64,000 nt of DNA from Palaemon carinicauda (GCF_036898095.1 NC_090726.1:36605513-36669512); one strand, 5' to 3'; counted from the stretch's first letter, positions 36,255-48,299 are shown. Numbers and translations are program-made. Notes: generated by a model not told the origin, from the sequence alone.

Positions 36255-36300
<46 letters not shown>
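35897..36300 (+). mobile_element. Short LINE-tailed element (plus orientation)
   Basis: The head-truncated body starts at GACTCTTTGGCTATGGTAAG, followed by the tail GGGTTGTAGCTTAATAATAA and (AAT)n to about 36300. Confidence 0.82.
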
Positions 36301-36302
<2 letters not shown>

Positions 36303-36575
36303 CGATAATTGAATCAGTAGAACTTCAAAAGTTGCAGCAAATGTTATGTTGAACAGGCTGTCATAAGTCTTTTTATAGTTTATGTATGAAATATCTTTTT
36401 TAAAATGTTGTTAATGTTTTTGAAATGTTTCATTTTAATCGTTCATTACTTCTCATATCGTTAATCCTTCCCTTTCCTCACTGGGTTATTTTTCCCTGTT
36501 GGAGCCCTTGGGCTTAAAAGCATCTTGCTTTTCCAACTGGGGTTGTAGCTTAACGAGTAATGATAATAATAATAA
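36301..36575 (+). mobile_element. LINE 3' end fragment (plus orientation)
   Basis: Directly after the previous (AAT)n tail comes the LINE C-terminus (GAATCAGTAGAACTTCAAAA), then the 3'UTR and GGGGTTGTAGCTTAACGAG with TAA repeats. One element seems to have inserted into the tail of the other. Confidence 0.8.
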
Positions 36576-36599
36576 ATTTGTTTTTCATGTTTGACACCG

Positions 36600-37071
36600 T
36601 GTTCACATAGAAGCGTTACAAATATTTGGTTGGGTCTTAACGATGATGACAAAACCATTGTATTTCCAAAATTGCAACGAACCAAATGTGTCATTTGCTC
36701 TTTGGAAGTCATTAGAAGTTAGCAATGAAAGCATTACGGCCATCCACATTTGGAAAACTAAACGTAAATTTGGTTCTCAAAATTTTTAATGGTGATGTTA
36801 TTACAGCAATGCGAAATCTTGGGAAAGAGAAACAGTCTAATTATAACAATAAAGAACATTTTAAAGAGAGTTGTTTTTTTATTTTGTGGTCAATATTTAA
36901 CATAAAGGTAATATTATTAGTGAAAAGAATTAATAATGAATATCGTACCCCACTTACGTGGGATGGGAATTGTAGGGAATATAATTTCTTGTTAAGGTTT
37001 ATTAAGAAGACAGAAGACTGGTTAGATAGAGATAGTTGGGAGAAATTTTCAGGAGAAAAATTACCGTATAG

Positions 37072-37072
<1 letters not shown>
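36600..37072 (+). pseudogene. Possible P-element/THAP9-like transposase fragment
   Basis: The frame 36725-37072 reads LRPSTFGKLNVNLVLKIF followed by VITAMRNLG. It then has WDGNCREYNFLLRFIKKTED and WLDRD. The order resembles the region of P-element-type transposases where a (K/N)MxVxLAxQxFSxSV-like motif precedes a helical part. The match is from memory of the family pattern only and is weak. The frame runs into an AT microsatellite and has no recognisable ends. Confidence 0.25.

Positions 37073-37074
<2 letters not shown>

Positions 37075-37158
<84 letters not shown>
37075..37158. repeat. (AT)n microsatellite
   Basis: A pure AT run. Confidence 0.97.
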
Positions 37159-37160
<2 letters not shown>

Positions 37161-37189
37161 TCAGGTAATGAACGCTTCGCAACAGGCTT

Positions 37190-38020
37190 ACAACGCATAT
37201 GTGTTCTCACGTTCGGCTTGGTCTAGTTCTCCTACTGGTGTGTTCTCACGTTCGGTTCGATCTAGGTAGGCCTATGGTGTGTTCTCATATTAAGCTCGGT
37301 CTAGTTAGACCTGATGGTGTGTTCTCACGTTTGGTTTGGTCTAGGTAGGCCTACTGGTGTGTTTTCATGTTCGGCTCGGTCTAGTTAGACCTACTGGTGT
37401 GTTCTCACGTACGGTTTAGTAGAGGTAGACCTAATGGTGTATTCTCACGTTTGGCTCAGTCTAGTTAGACTTACTGGTGTGTTTTCTCATTTGGTTTAGT
37501 CTAGGTAGGCCTAGGTAGGCCTATGGTGTGTTCTCATATTAAGCTCGGTCTAGTTAGACCTGATGGTGTGTTCTCACTTTTGGTTTGGTCTAGGTAGGCC
37601 TACTGGTGTGTTCTCAAGTGTGGCTCGGTCTAGTTAGACCTACTGGTGTGTTCTCACGTACGGTTTAGTAGAGGTAGACCTAATGGTGTATTCTCACGTT
37701 TGGCTCAGTCTAGTTAGACTTACTGGTGTGTTTTCTCATTTGGTTTAGTCTAGGTAGGCCTACTGGTGTGTCCTCATGTTGGGCTCGGTCTAGTTAGACC
37801 TACAAGTGTGTTCTCACGTCTGGTTCGGTCTAGGTAAGCCTACTGGTGTGTTCTCAAGTGTGGCTCGGTCTAGTTAGACCTACTGGTGTGTTTTCACATT
37901 CGGTTCGGTCCAGGTAGGCCCAATCATGTGTTCCCACATTCGGCTCAGTCTAGTTAGACCTACTGGTGTGTTCTCATGTTTGGTTCGGTGTATGTAGGCC
38001 TACTAGTGTGTTCTCTTCAA
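37190..38020. repeat. 40-bp tandem array with dimer and higher-order structure
   Basis: About 20 copies of a ~40-base unit with core TGGTGTGTTCTCACGTTCGG, then TTCGGTCTAGGTAGGCCTA. Units alternate between CTAGGTAGGCCTA and CTAGTTAGACCTA endings, giving an ~80-base dimer. A block of about six units is repeated with an offset near 249 bases (37281 vs 37530). No coding frame is maintained. Confidence 0.9.
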
Positions 38021-38137
38021 TGTGTTGGTAAAATTATAAATATAAGGAAAAAAAGAATAAGTGTATGGGAATATTGTTTATTGAGACTAGGAAATATATT
38101 AACGCAGTGGACATTAGCCTATTATTGTAAATATTTA

Positions 38138-38142
<5 letters not shown>

Positions 38143-38200
<58 letters not shown>
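38143..38200. repeat. (AT)n microsatellite
   Basis: A pure AT run. Confidence 0.97.
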
Positions 38201-38203
<3 letters not shown>

Positions 38204-38532
38204 TTGTTTCTTTTAGTGCTTTGTGAAAATGATAAAATGTAAGCAAACAAGCATAATTGTATATCACTATTCCTAAGTGAGACTATGAAATGTATTTTCT
38301 TGATGGACATGAACAATTGATTTGGACATTTATTTCCAATACAATAAGGCATCTTTATTTTCTATTTAAAGATAAATAATCCTATCATGGATAATCACCG
38401 TCAATATAGAAAATTTATATAGGCAACATATTCCAATCAGATAATAAAGATAATTTCTGAACAAGAAATTCATTGTTTACGTCTAAGCTTCACCTGGTGA
38501 TTAGATCCACGCCTGCTGTACTTTACACATGA

Positions 38533-41527
38533 TTACCCATTTACTGTGAACCTATGTACAACCACCTTTTCATTAAAACTTCCCTTCATTGTACATCCGC
38601 CATTATCCAGATCATGGGCCTTCATACTGGGAATGCTTCTGGGTTTTGTCTTATCTCTATGAGTTACTTGTGCTATCGACCTGTCATTCTTATCTTTTAC
38701 CTGGACCTCATTACCAAATATTACCTCAATTATCTCGTATGGGTACTTGAAACGTTGGCATGATTTGTAATTTGCTCCGGTTAGAATGTCTACCTTAACG
38801 TAAACTAGATCACCCACTTTGTAAACCCGGTTAGAATATCTACCTTAGCGTAGACTAGATCAGCCACTTTGTAAACCCGGTTAGAATGTCTACCTTAATG
38901 TAGACTAGATCAGTCACTTGTAAACCCAGTTAGAATATCTACCTTAGCGTATACTAGATCAGCCACTTTGTAAACCCGGTTAGAATGTCTATCTTAACGT
39001 AGACTAGATCAGTCACTTGTAAACCCAGTTAGAATATCTACCTTAGCGTAGACTAGATCAGCCACTTTGTAAACCCGGTTAGAATGTCTACCTTAATGTA
39101 GACTAGATCAGTCACTTGTAAACCCGGTTAGAATATCTACCTTAGCGTAGACTAGATCAGCCACTTTGTAAACCCAATTAGATTGTCTTCCTTAACATAG
39201 ACTAGATCAGTCACTTGTAAACCCGGTTAGAATATCTACCTTAGCGTAGACTAGATCACCCACTTTGTAAACCCGGTTAGAATGTCTACCTTAATGTAGA
39301 CTAGATCAGTCACTTGTAAACCCGGTTAGAATATCTACCTTAGCGTAGACTAGATCAGCCACTTTGTAAACCCGGTTAGAATGTCTATCTTAATGTAGAC
39401 TAGATCAGTCACTTGTAAACCCGGTTAGAATGTCTACCTTAATGTAGACTAGATCAGCCACTTGTAAACCCAGTTAGAATATCTACCTTAGCGTAGACTA
39501 GATCAGCCACTTTGTAAACCCGGTTAGAATGTCTATCTTAATGTAGACTAGATCAGTCACTTGTAAACCCAGTTAGAATATCTACCTTAGCGTAGACTAG
39601 ATCAGCCACTTTGTAAACCCGGTTAGAATGTCTACCTTAATGTAGACTAGATCAGTCACTTGTAAACCCGGTTAGAATATCTACCTTAGCGTAGACTAGA
39701 TCAGCCACTTTGTAAACCCAATTAGAATGTCTTCCTTAACATAGACTAGATCAGTCACTTGTAAACCCGGTTAGAATGTCTACCTTAATGTAGACTAGAT
39801 CAGTCACTTGTAAACCCGGTTAGAATATCTACCTTAGCGTAGACTAGATCAGCCACTTTGTAAACCCGGTTAGAATGTCTTCCTTAACATAGACTAGATC
39901 AGTCACTTGTAAACCCGGTTAGAATATCTACCTTAGCGTAGACTAGATCAGCCACTTTGTAAACCCAATTAGAATGTCTTCCTTAACATAGACTAGATCA
40001 GTCACTTGTAAACCCGGTTAGAATATCTACCTTAGTGTAGACTAGATCAGCCACTTTGTAAACCCGGTTAGAATGTCTATCTTAATGTAGACTAGATCAG
40101 TCACTTGTAAACCCAGTTAGAATATCTACCTTAGCGTAGACTAGATCAGCCACTTTGTAAACCCGGTTAGAATGTCTATCTTAATGTAGACTAGATCAGT
40201 CACTTGTAAACCCGGTTAGAATGTCTATCTTAATGTAGACTAGATCAGTCACTTGTAAACCCGGTTAGAATATCTACCTTAGTGTAGACTAGATCAGCCA
40301 CTTTGTAAACCCGGTTAGAATGTCTATCTTAATGTAGACTAGATCAGTCACTTGTAAACCCAGTTAGAATATCTACCTTAGCGTAGACTAGATCAGCCAC
40401 TTTGTAAACCCGGTTAGAATGTCTACCTTAACGTAAACTAGATCACCCACTTTGTAAACCCGGTTAGAATGTCTACCTTAATGTAGACTAGATCAGTCAC
40501 TTGTAAACCCGGTTAGAATGTCTACCTTAATGTAGACTAGATCAGCCACTTTGTAAACCCGGTTAGAATGTCTACCTTAACATAGACTAGATCAGTCACT
40601 TTGTAAACCCGGTTAGAATGTCTACCTTTACGTAAACTATATCAGCCAATTCGTAAACCCAGTCAGAATGTCTACCTTTACGTAAACTATATCAGCCACT
40701 TTGTAAACCCAGTTAGAATGTCTACCTTAACATAGACTAGATCAGTCACTTTGTAAACCCGGTTAGAATGTCTACCTTTACGTAAACTATATCAGCCACT
40801 TCGTAAACCCAGTCAGAATGTCTACTTTTACGTAAACTATATCAGCCACTTTGTAAACCCAGTTAGAATGTCTACCTTAACATAGACTAGATCAGTCACT
40901 TTGTAAAGCCGGTTAGAACGTTTAGTTTATCACAAAATAGATCACCCACTTGGTAAACCCAGTCAGAATGTCTACCTCAGCCACTCTTAAACCCGGTTAG
41001 AATTTCTACCCTAAAATAATCTAGATTGCCCAGTATGTAATCCATCGTTTTCACTCCTTTAATCTAATTTCTTATACTAAATATTCTGTTCCGAGCATCT
41101 GGATATGATTTTGAAATCATTCAGTCTTACCCCTTATGGGATCTACATCGATCTGTTCTACTGGAGATGCTAGCCATTGATGAGGTAACCTAGGCTCATA
41201 GCCCAGGAAAGGCTTCATAGGATTCTGGTGCTTGTGTACACTGCACCGAAGGAAATAGGGACAAGCTTGTAGAGAAAGAATAAGGAGAAGAAGAAAAAAT
41301 GTGCTCTTGTACACGCTCATGCTACCGAAGGTAACGTAACCTCTCAATTTGGATCTTGTCTAGTTAGTCAGAGAACTTTTAAAACATTTTTGTTTGTCAT
41401 CTCTCCTAGACCGTTACCTGAAAGGTGATATGTCATTATGTTCACCTTCTTTCCGTTAAAAACAAGGTAAAACAGATTCTGGATTAACTTATTCTTGAAT
41501 TCAGTTCCATCATTATCTGATATAGCA
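38533..41527 (-). pseudogene. Ty3/gypsy-type integrase, split by in-situ minisatellite
   Basis: On the minus strand, 41527-41390 reads the integrase core: ISDNDGTEFKNKLIQNL, then the TYHLSGNGLGEMTN region with the catalytic-type Glu. 41250-41117 continues VHKHQNPMKPFLGYEPRLP, a usual segment after the core. After the repeat array, 38817-38533 gives the C-terminal SH3-like part: VGDLVYVKVDILTG, RFKYPYEIIEV and VTHRDKTKPRS. So the two flanks are consecutive parts of one retrotransposon gene. Several substitutions and stops show decay. LTRs were not found. Confidence 0.75.
38776..41042 (-). repeat. ~50-bp minisatellite derived from integrase coding sequence
   Basis: Roughly 45 copies of a 49-50 base unit (TAAACCCGGTTAGAATGTCT then ACCTTAATGTAGACTAGATC then AGYCACTT). 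On the minus strand the unit reads VYKVGDLVYVKVDILTG, exactly the integrase segment that borders the array at 38760-38817. The outermost unit at ~41000 is a diverged version (GNLDYFRVEILTG). Units of 49 and 50 bases alternate in the middle, so the reading frame is not kept. Confidence 0.92.
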
Positions 41528-41640
41528 CAGTAGATAACAGCAACCCTTGTTTGAAAAGCAAGATGCTATAAGCCCAGGGGCTCCAACGGGGAAAATAACC
41601 CCGTGAGGGAAGGAATCAAGGAAAAATTAAATATTTTTTT
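41528..41640 (-). mobile_element. LINE/short-element common tail fragment
   Basis: AAAAGCAAGATGCTATAAGC, CAGGGGCTCCAACGGGGAA and GGAAAAATTAAATATTTTTT. The (TAA)n is missing. It abuts the integrase remnant. Confidence 0.75.
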
Positions 41641-42014
41641 TCAAGACCAGCACGAATAAAATCTGTCTGTTTGACCAATCGAAAATCAAAGGTTGGCAGC
41701 CATTTTTCAAGATGGTGTACCAACCATGTGTCCCACGATCGTACATAATTCATTTTGTATATATTTGCTTGTATCTTCGCTCTTCCCTCGCACTAAAAAG
41801 AACCAGAATAAACATGTCTGCGTTTCTCCTATGTAACATTGTCTGTCTTTCAAACATGAAATTTCCTGTTGCCTTGAGGTTTTGTATATAAAGGAGAGTG
41901 TTCTATAATAAATTAACTCAGTTGCTTTCATACTGCCTTTGAGTTCACAACCTTCTCTCGGCCCGTCACAATGGCCACCTAATTCGTCTCCCAAAGTTGA
42001 GGTTGAGCTCATCA
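41641..42014. other. Spacer, nothing recognised
   Basis: No recognised gene. AAGATGGTGTACCAAC and nearby words show no family I can name. Confidence 0.5.
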
Positions 42015-43375
42015 TCATCATTATTATTATTATTATTATTAGCCAAGCTACAACCCTAGTTGAAAAAGCAAGATGATATAAGCCCAAGGGCCCCAACAGG
42101 GGAAAATAGCCCAGTGCAGAAAGGAAATAAATAAATAATATAAGAAGTAATGAAAATTGAAATGAAATATTTGAAAACATTAACAACATTAAAACAGACA
42201 TTTGGTATATAAACTATAGAAGGACTTATTTAACCCTGTTCAACGTAGAAACATTTGCTGCGAGTTTAAACTTTTGAAGTTCTACTGATTCAACTACCCG
42301 ATTAGGAAGATCATTCCACAACTTGGTCACGGCTGGAATGAAACTTCTAGATTACTGTGTAGTAATGAACCTCACGATGGAGAAGGCCCAACTATTAGAA
42401 TTAACTGCATGCCTAGTATTACGAACAGGATGGAACTTTCTGGGAAGATCTAAATGTAAAGATGGTCGGAATTATAACAAAAATCTTATGCAACATGCAT
42501 AATGAACCAAATGAACGACGGTGCCAGAGATTAATATCTAGATCAGGAATAAGAAATTCAATAGACCGTAAGTTCCTGTCCAACAAATTAAGATGACAAT
42601 CAACAGACAGGAGATGAATACTTGAAACAAGGTAAAATGAAAGAATTAAAACACTTCTTCAGAATAGATTGATCACCAAAAATCTTGAAAGACTTTCTCA
42701 ATAAGTCAGTTTTTTGTGCAATTGAAGAAGACACAGACCTGTGTTTCTCAAAAGTAAATTTACCGCCGAGAATCACACCTAAAATTTAAAAAGTCTCACA
42801 AAGTTAAAGAAACATTATTAATGCTGAGATCCGGATGTTGAGGAGCCACCGTCCTTGACCTACTTACAATCATACTTTGAGTTTTGTTAGGATTCACCTT
42901 TATACCTCATAATGTGCAACATGCACTAATTCTAACTAGATCTCTAATACGGGATTCAGCAACCCCAGATCTACATTCAGGAGATGAAATTTGTGCAAAG
43001 AGAGTAGCATCATCTGCATATGCAACAAGCTTGTTTTCTAGACAAAACCACATGTCATGTGTTTATAGTATGGAAAGTAATGGGCCAAGAACACTGCCCT
43101 GAGGAACACCAGATATCACATTCCTATACTCACTATGATGCACATCAACAACAACTCTTTGCGATTTAATACTTAAAAAATCAATAATGATGCTAAGAAA
43201 AGACCCACTCACTCCCAATTGTTTGAGTTTGAAAACAAGGGCCTCGTGATTAACACGGTCAAAGGCAGCACTAAAATCAAGGCCAATCATACGAACTTCC
43301 CGACCACAATCAATGGATTTCTGTACAGCATTGTAGATTGTAAGAAGGGCATCACATGCTCAAAGGCCTTTAGTA
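42015..43375 (-). mobile_element. LINE 3' half, decayed
   Basis: (ATT)n at 42018-42040, the common tail, a C-terminal region as at 14740-15250, and an RT fragment at 43063-43290 (IGLDFSAAFDRVNHEALVF, SGVPQGSVLGPL). More substitutions and small deletions than the 14485 copy. It breaks at about 43375. Confidence 0.85.
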
Positions 43376-43768
43376 TTTGTAGTTGCCCGATTTGCATGAT
43401 ATAGATTTGTATTCTTAGATTTTCACGACTACTGAAGTAGATTTTAATTCCCATAGAGAAAAATGACACATGTTTAAATATTTCATTATTTATAAAGAAA
43501 AGTAACATATATTCTTCAAGATTTGACTGTTTTTCAAGATGGCCACCCAATTGTCCAATTTTTTAAAGATTTCATAAGCTTTGCACCACAATGTTCAAAC
43601 CATGCCACTGGTCCTTCAGCTGTTACTGATCTCTCACACACCTGTAAAGTGATGTGCAAGGGATTGCTGGCTGTAAGCACTCACATCTTCCTTTACAGCC
43701 TTTCTACCAGGAACACTTTTTTAGTTCCCAACAGATCGCAGTAATAGCGTTATTGTTGTAGCATCCTC

Positions 43769-43769
<1 letters not shown>
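43376..43769. other. Spacer, nothing recognised
   Basis: No domain or repeat was recognised before the (ATT)n at 43771. Confidence 0.5.
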
Positions 43770-43823
<54 letters not shown>

Positions 43824-44175
43824 TTGCTAAGCTACAACCATAGTTGGAAAAGCAGGCTGCTATAAGCCCAGGGGCTCCAAAAGGGAAAATAACCCATTGA
43901 GGAAAGGAAACAAGGAAAAATAAAATCTTCAAGAGAAACGACATTGAAATAAATACCTCCTCTATAAACTATAAAAACTTTAACAAAACAAGAAGAAGAG
44001 AGAAAAGACGGAACAGCATGCCCGAGTGTACCCGCAAGCAAGAGAACTCTAACCCAAGTGGAAGACCATGGTACAGAGGCTATGGCACTACCCAAGAATA
44101 GAGAACAATGGTTTGATTTTGGAGTGTCCTTCTCCTAGAAGAGCTGCTTACCATAGCTAAAGAGTCTCTTGTAAA
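43770..44175 (-). mobile_element. Short LINE-tailed element
   Basis: A long (ATT)n (43771-43823), the common tail, and a body to AGAAGAGCTGCTTACCATAG; the head is missing. Confidence 0.82.
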
Positions 44176-44202
44176 GGGTTGTAGATTAGCTAGTCTTGAT
44201 GA

Positions 44203-44475
<273 letters not shown>

Positions 44476-44640
44476 TATATAAAGATCAATTTATGACACC
44501 AAGGGCTTTTGAATGAGAGGGGCAAGATGGCCGTCTTAATTAACGTGAGCGTTTTCGTCAATCAAAGAAAGGAGGTTTGTAGAGATCAGTTAAAGAAGAG
44601 TCACTTTATGACGATACATTTGCTTCAGTGATATTTTTTA

Positions 44641-44870
44641 GAGCAAGGACTAATACGTTAAAACTAAATATTGTAAACAGGCACAATGGGGAGAATGTAA
44701 ACTGTAATTTTTATGAAAATGAGGAGGAAGATTTGATACATTTTTGGTTGTTTTTCCAGGAATAAAGAAAAGAATGAAATAATTAAGCTACAAGAACCAT
44801 ACGAGGAAGACCTAAAGAAAATACTAGGATTATTTTTTTATTTAGTGAAACAAATATAGAAAAGAAACAA
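44641..44870 (+). pseudogene. LINE C-terminal zinc-knuckle fragment
   Basis: The plus frame reads RTNTLKLNIVNRHNG, NCNFYENEEEDLIHFWLF. This resembles the CxxC...HxxxxC end of jockey/CR1-type LINE proteins with the cysteines partly lost. It is unrelated to the (TAA)n LINE C-terminus. Confidence 0.5.
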
Positions 44871-45409
44871 AAGAAGTATTAAACTTGATGTGGAGGAAAA
44901 GACAAAACAGTATAAGATGATAAACTTTGGAGGCGCCGTTGCAAAGGCTACGATGCCTCGCCTCTGAACCCGATGACAGGTAGATAAGCTATATTTGTTT
45001 ACATTTGATAAAGAGTCGCTATCTCCAGATTCCAAGTGGTCTGGACTAGTTACGCAATAGTGTTACATAAGTTACGTGTTTGTGGTAACAGAGACCAACT
45101 TAATCGCGTCCTCAATCGCCAGAGGTGTAAAGGTAATGGTAGTTTGTATTAAGAAGAGACATTTCTCTTTAGAAAGTTCTCTTGACCCTCAATTTTACTA
45201 GTAGGTAATTATTTTGTAAGCAGGCAGGCTTAGCAGACTGACCTTGGTACTGTATTTATATTATAACGAGTTAAGCTTTGGTCAGTCGTCTCCATTTTGC
45301 TTTTGAGAAAGGGATTGAAGTTCAGGTAAAACTCTAGTTATTGTATTGGTTTAAATGTCGGCTTAGCTTAACTTAGGTCAAGGCATTGACTGCTAGAGCT
45401 TGCGTAGAA

Positions 45410-45454
<45 letters not shown>

Positions 45455-45728
45455 GGATATTTTAAATTCTACATGTTTATTTATTTCAACTACTTTGAAG
45501 AGTTGGAAGACTCAGGCCTACATGGCTGAGGACTATGAGGCGTGAAGTTGGAGATGATGAATGAATGATTGAATTAGAAGCTCAAGATAGAGATGACTGG
45601 CAAAATCTTACTGAAGCCCTTAGCGTTGGGCGACGGGAAGACGTTGATTTTTATCAAAATTGCCTACATAGGCTCCTAAATTGCTATGCATACGTTTGAA
45701 ACCTGAACACCTGGCTGTAGCTGCTAAG
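44871..45728. other. Spacer with (AG)n at 45413-45452
   Basis: No gene was recognised. A 40-base (AG)n microsatellite lies at 45413-45452. Confidence 0.5.
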
Positions 45729-47419
45729 CAGTGGCGGCTCGCGTATAGGCACTGTGGAACTTTCCACTTTATATGACCTACAACATTTGGTTTCATTGTA
45801 GTGAATTACATGGCAATGTAACCTAGGAAAAAAACTACTGTTTCTTATATAAAAAATTACGCTCTCTTTGAAAATGACACTCGTTCCCGTCGCAAATTAA
45901 TAGTTTCAGAAATAAATATACATCTATATCCTCCGATAATGGGGGACCCCCAGTGGGAACCCGGTGTTTTGGGTGGGGAAAACATACTGGGGAATCGATA
46001 TATAAACGTAAAACAAGCCTTTTCTTCTCTATACATTACCTTCTTGAAATTATAATAACTGAAGGAAAATACAAAACAGTATATCTGGATAAACTTTGGA
46101 GGCGCCGTTACAAAGATTGTGTCATGAAAAAATACAGTAACCAGTGCTGCCAACGTCCGATGTAGATCAAATGTTATTTTGTGACCTGTCATACTACTAG
46201 GCTAGGTTAGGTGGGTTTGTTAGGTTCTGTGCCCTTTTTGTACATTTTATATATTGAGTAAAACTTATATGGAGAAATTATTTAATATATGGAAATATCT
46301 ATCATTACTATCTTTAGTAATGTCAACGTGCCGTTGGTAACTCTGTGTACCATACGTCAACGTTGGTAACACTGTGTATTATTGGTAACGTTGCTAATGT
46401 TATCGTTCGTTCGTAAGCACCGTGCATCTTAAAGTTATCCGAATTGGTTGATCTGTTTGTTTCCGATTGAAATGAACATCAAATTCGCTTAATTCACGTT
46501 ATTTACTATAGGAAAACAATTATATTTCGTTTCCCCAGTATGTTTTCCCCACCCAAAACCCCGAGTTCCCACTGGGGGTCCCCCATTATCGTAGGATATA
46601 GATATATATATTTCTGAAACTATTCATTTGCGACGGAAACGAGTGTCATTTTTGAAGAGATCGTAATTTTTTCTGTAAGAAACAGTAGTTTTTTTCCTAG
46701 GTTACATTACCATGGAATAATATACAAAATTACCCAACATTTAATATAAGGATTTCTTTAAATTCTTTCTTTATACGTGTACAACATAAAATCCAGGTTG
46801 TATGTACGATGACGGCCAGGGCCCATAAATCCCTTATTTTAGCCTTATGGCTAAAATTACGACAGTCTAAGGGGGGTCGCAGGCGGGCGTTAACCCCTCC
46901 TCTCCGTTAGGTAAGTAGGTAATGACATGGCTTGTAGGTTAGGCTAGATGGGGAAGTTTAGGTTAGATGGCGTTCTATGCACGTCTTCCTGTCCGTCGTT
47001 ATACAAAGCATCCTATAATCCTTAAGCTTGATGTCGGTAGCCACCTCTCAGTTAATGAAAAAAGAAATTCTTGGTAATTGGCTGTTGTATGCATGCACAC
47101 ATAGGAAGCTGCATGTGAGGCTGCGAGGGAGAGAAGTCACTGTCACTCCCGCAGTGCCGATCTTTGCATGCTGGTAGAAGGTGGTAGTTTTTTTTTTTAC
47201 TCCGTGAAAAGGGTCAAGCTTGAACTGTAATGATTTATGTTAATAGTAGAAAAGGTTTGATTTTGTTCTTTCATGTGTCTATCAAGTTTCAGAATAAATT
47301 TTCATATATCTGTTTGTGTCCTTTTATACAATATTGAAAAAAAGGCAAAAAAATATTAAAAAGGCAGAAAATTTATTGGAGCAGTACTCCCCACTAATTT
47401 TAGCTACGAGCCTCCGCTG
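45729..47419. mobile_element. Probable hAT-like non-autonomous element with internal inverted repeat
   Basis: The left end CAGTGGCGGCTCGCG and the right end, inverted (CAGCGGAGGCTCGTA), match at 11 of the first 13 bases. The flanking octamers CTGCTAAG (45721-45728) and CTGCTGAT (47420-47427) look like a decayed 8-bp target duplication. Inside, 45806-45998 and 46535-46718 form a ~190-base inverted repeat (GTGGGAACCCGGTGTTTTGG against CCAAAACCCCGAGTTCCCAC by inversion). No transposase frame. Confidence 0.5.
46837..46856. repeat. Short hairpin
   Basis: TTTTAGCC-TTAT-GGCTAAAA, an 8-bp perfect stem with a 4-base loop. Confidence 0.75.
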
Positions 47420-47924
47420 CTGCTGATTTATATCTTCTTGTTCTAGGTTAGGTTAGGTTGATGTGCACTAATAACAATGCATTGTTAAATATTCACAGCT
47501 GAGATTGCATTTTAATCACTTATGTGCTCATGAAAGCTAAGAAGGAATAATTTTGATTTATTTTGTTCAATATTTATCCTTTCACTGTTCATTTTAAGCA
47601 TTGTGAGAAGTGGTTTTCATCATGTGAACAGGTTGCTGTTAGCAGTATAATTGAAAACAGAAATTCAGTCCCATTTTCTATGTTTAATGTTGTTCTATAT
47701 TTGTAAGGAAATTAGGGGGATATGTACTAACATAAGGTACCCCTACCTAACCTGGCTTGGATCACCGTGTCCCACTTACCGTTTGGGGTGGGCCTCCCCT
47801 TTCGACTTGCCCATTACCCTAAAGCTAACGTTTAAAAATAAAGACGTATTTGCCTTCTTGTTGGGAGGTCCTTGCACTTGGATCTGTGCCATTAACGGCG
47901 ATTCTACGTTATTGTCAATTATAG
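47420..47924. other. Left flank of the outer DIRS element
   Basis: A frame at 47651-47944 is open but starts with TTG and shows no domain I recognise. The last 20 bases lie inside the DIRS end. No gene is called. Confidence 0.45.
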
Positions 47925-47942
47925 TTTTTAAATATTTAACTT

Positions 47943-48097
47943 AGCCGGTGAATATATAATAGCTGCTGCTCCGGCGGCTCGACAGAAAAACACACAAAAA
48001 CTCGCGAGCGATCGCTATGAAGGTTGCGGGTGTGCCCACCAGCGCCAACTATCGGCCAGATACCGCATATGCATGTAAACAAGCCTCAATTCTTCTC
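47943..48097 (+). repeat. Outer DIRS left inverted terminal repeat
   Basis: It starts at AGCCGGTGAATATATAATAG and ends CCTCAATTCTTCTC. It is the reverse complement of 60714-60866 with no mismatch noticed. Confidence 0.93.
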
Positions 48098-48299
48098 TGT
48101 CGGTCTGAACGACAAGACGTACATTACTCGCTGTTAACCTGGAGTTTTTCAACAGACTTGGTGAAGTACTTCATTTTGGTTTGAGCTTTCGCAGTGCAGG
48201 TGTTTTATCCTCAACTTAAACTCTTGAACTCTTTTTTGGACAGATTTAATTGTTGATGACTTTGGATTGTTTTTTTGGACTTTCTTTAACTTTTTCAAA

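Noticed and set aside
38776..41042. CRISPR or centromeric satellite
   Set aside because: There are no unique spacers. The unit is traceable to the adjoining integrase codons, and ~45 copies are too few to argue a centromere.
38533..41527. Flanking LTRs for the gypsy-type remnant
   Set aside because: No long direct repeat pair was found around it. Other tracts with TG...CA ends are too short to claim.
46200..46240. TAGGTTAGG words as telomeric repeats
   Set aside because: Only short, irregular occurrences (also near 46940 and 47448); no TTAGG tandem array.
47651..47944. 97-codon frame running into the outer DIRS, possibly a host gene split by it
   Set aside because: It starts with TTG and has no known domain. 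With the four-T empty site deduced from the junctions the frame would not join cleanly to the protein-like reading on the right side.
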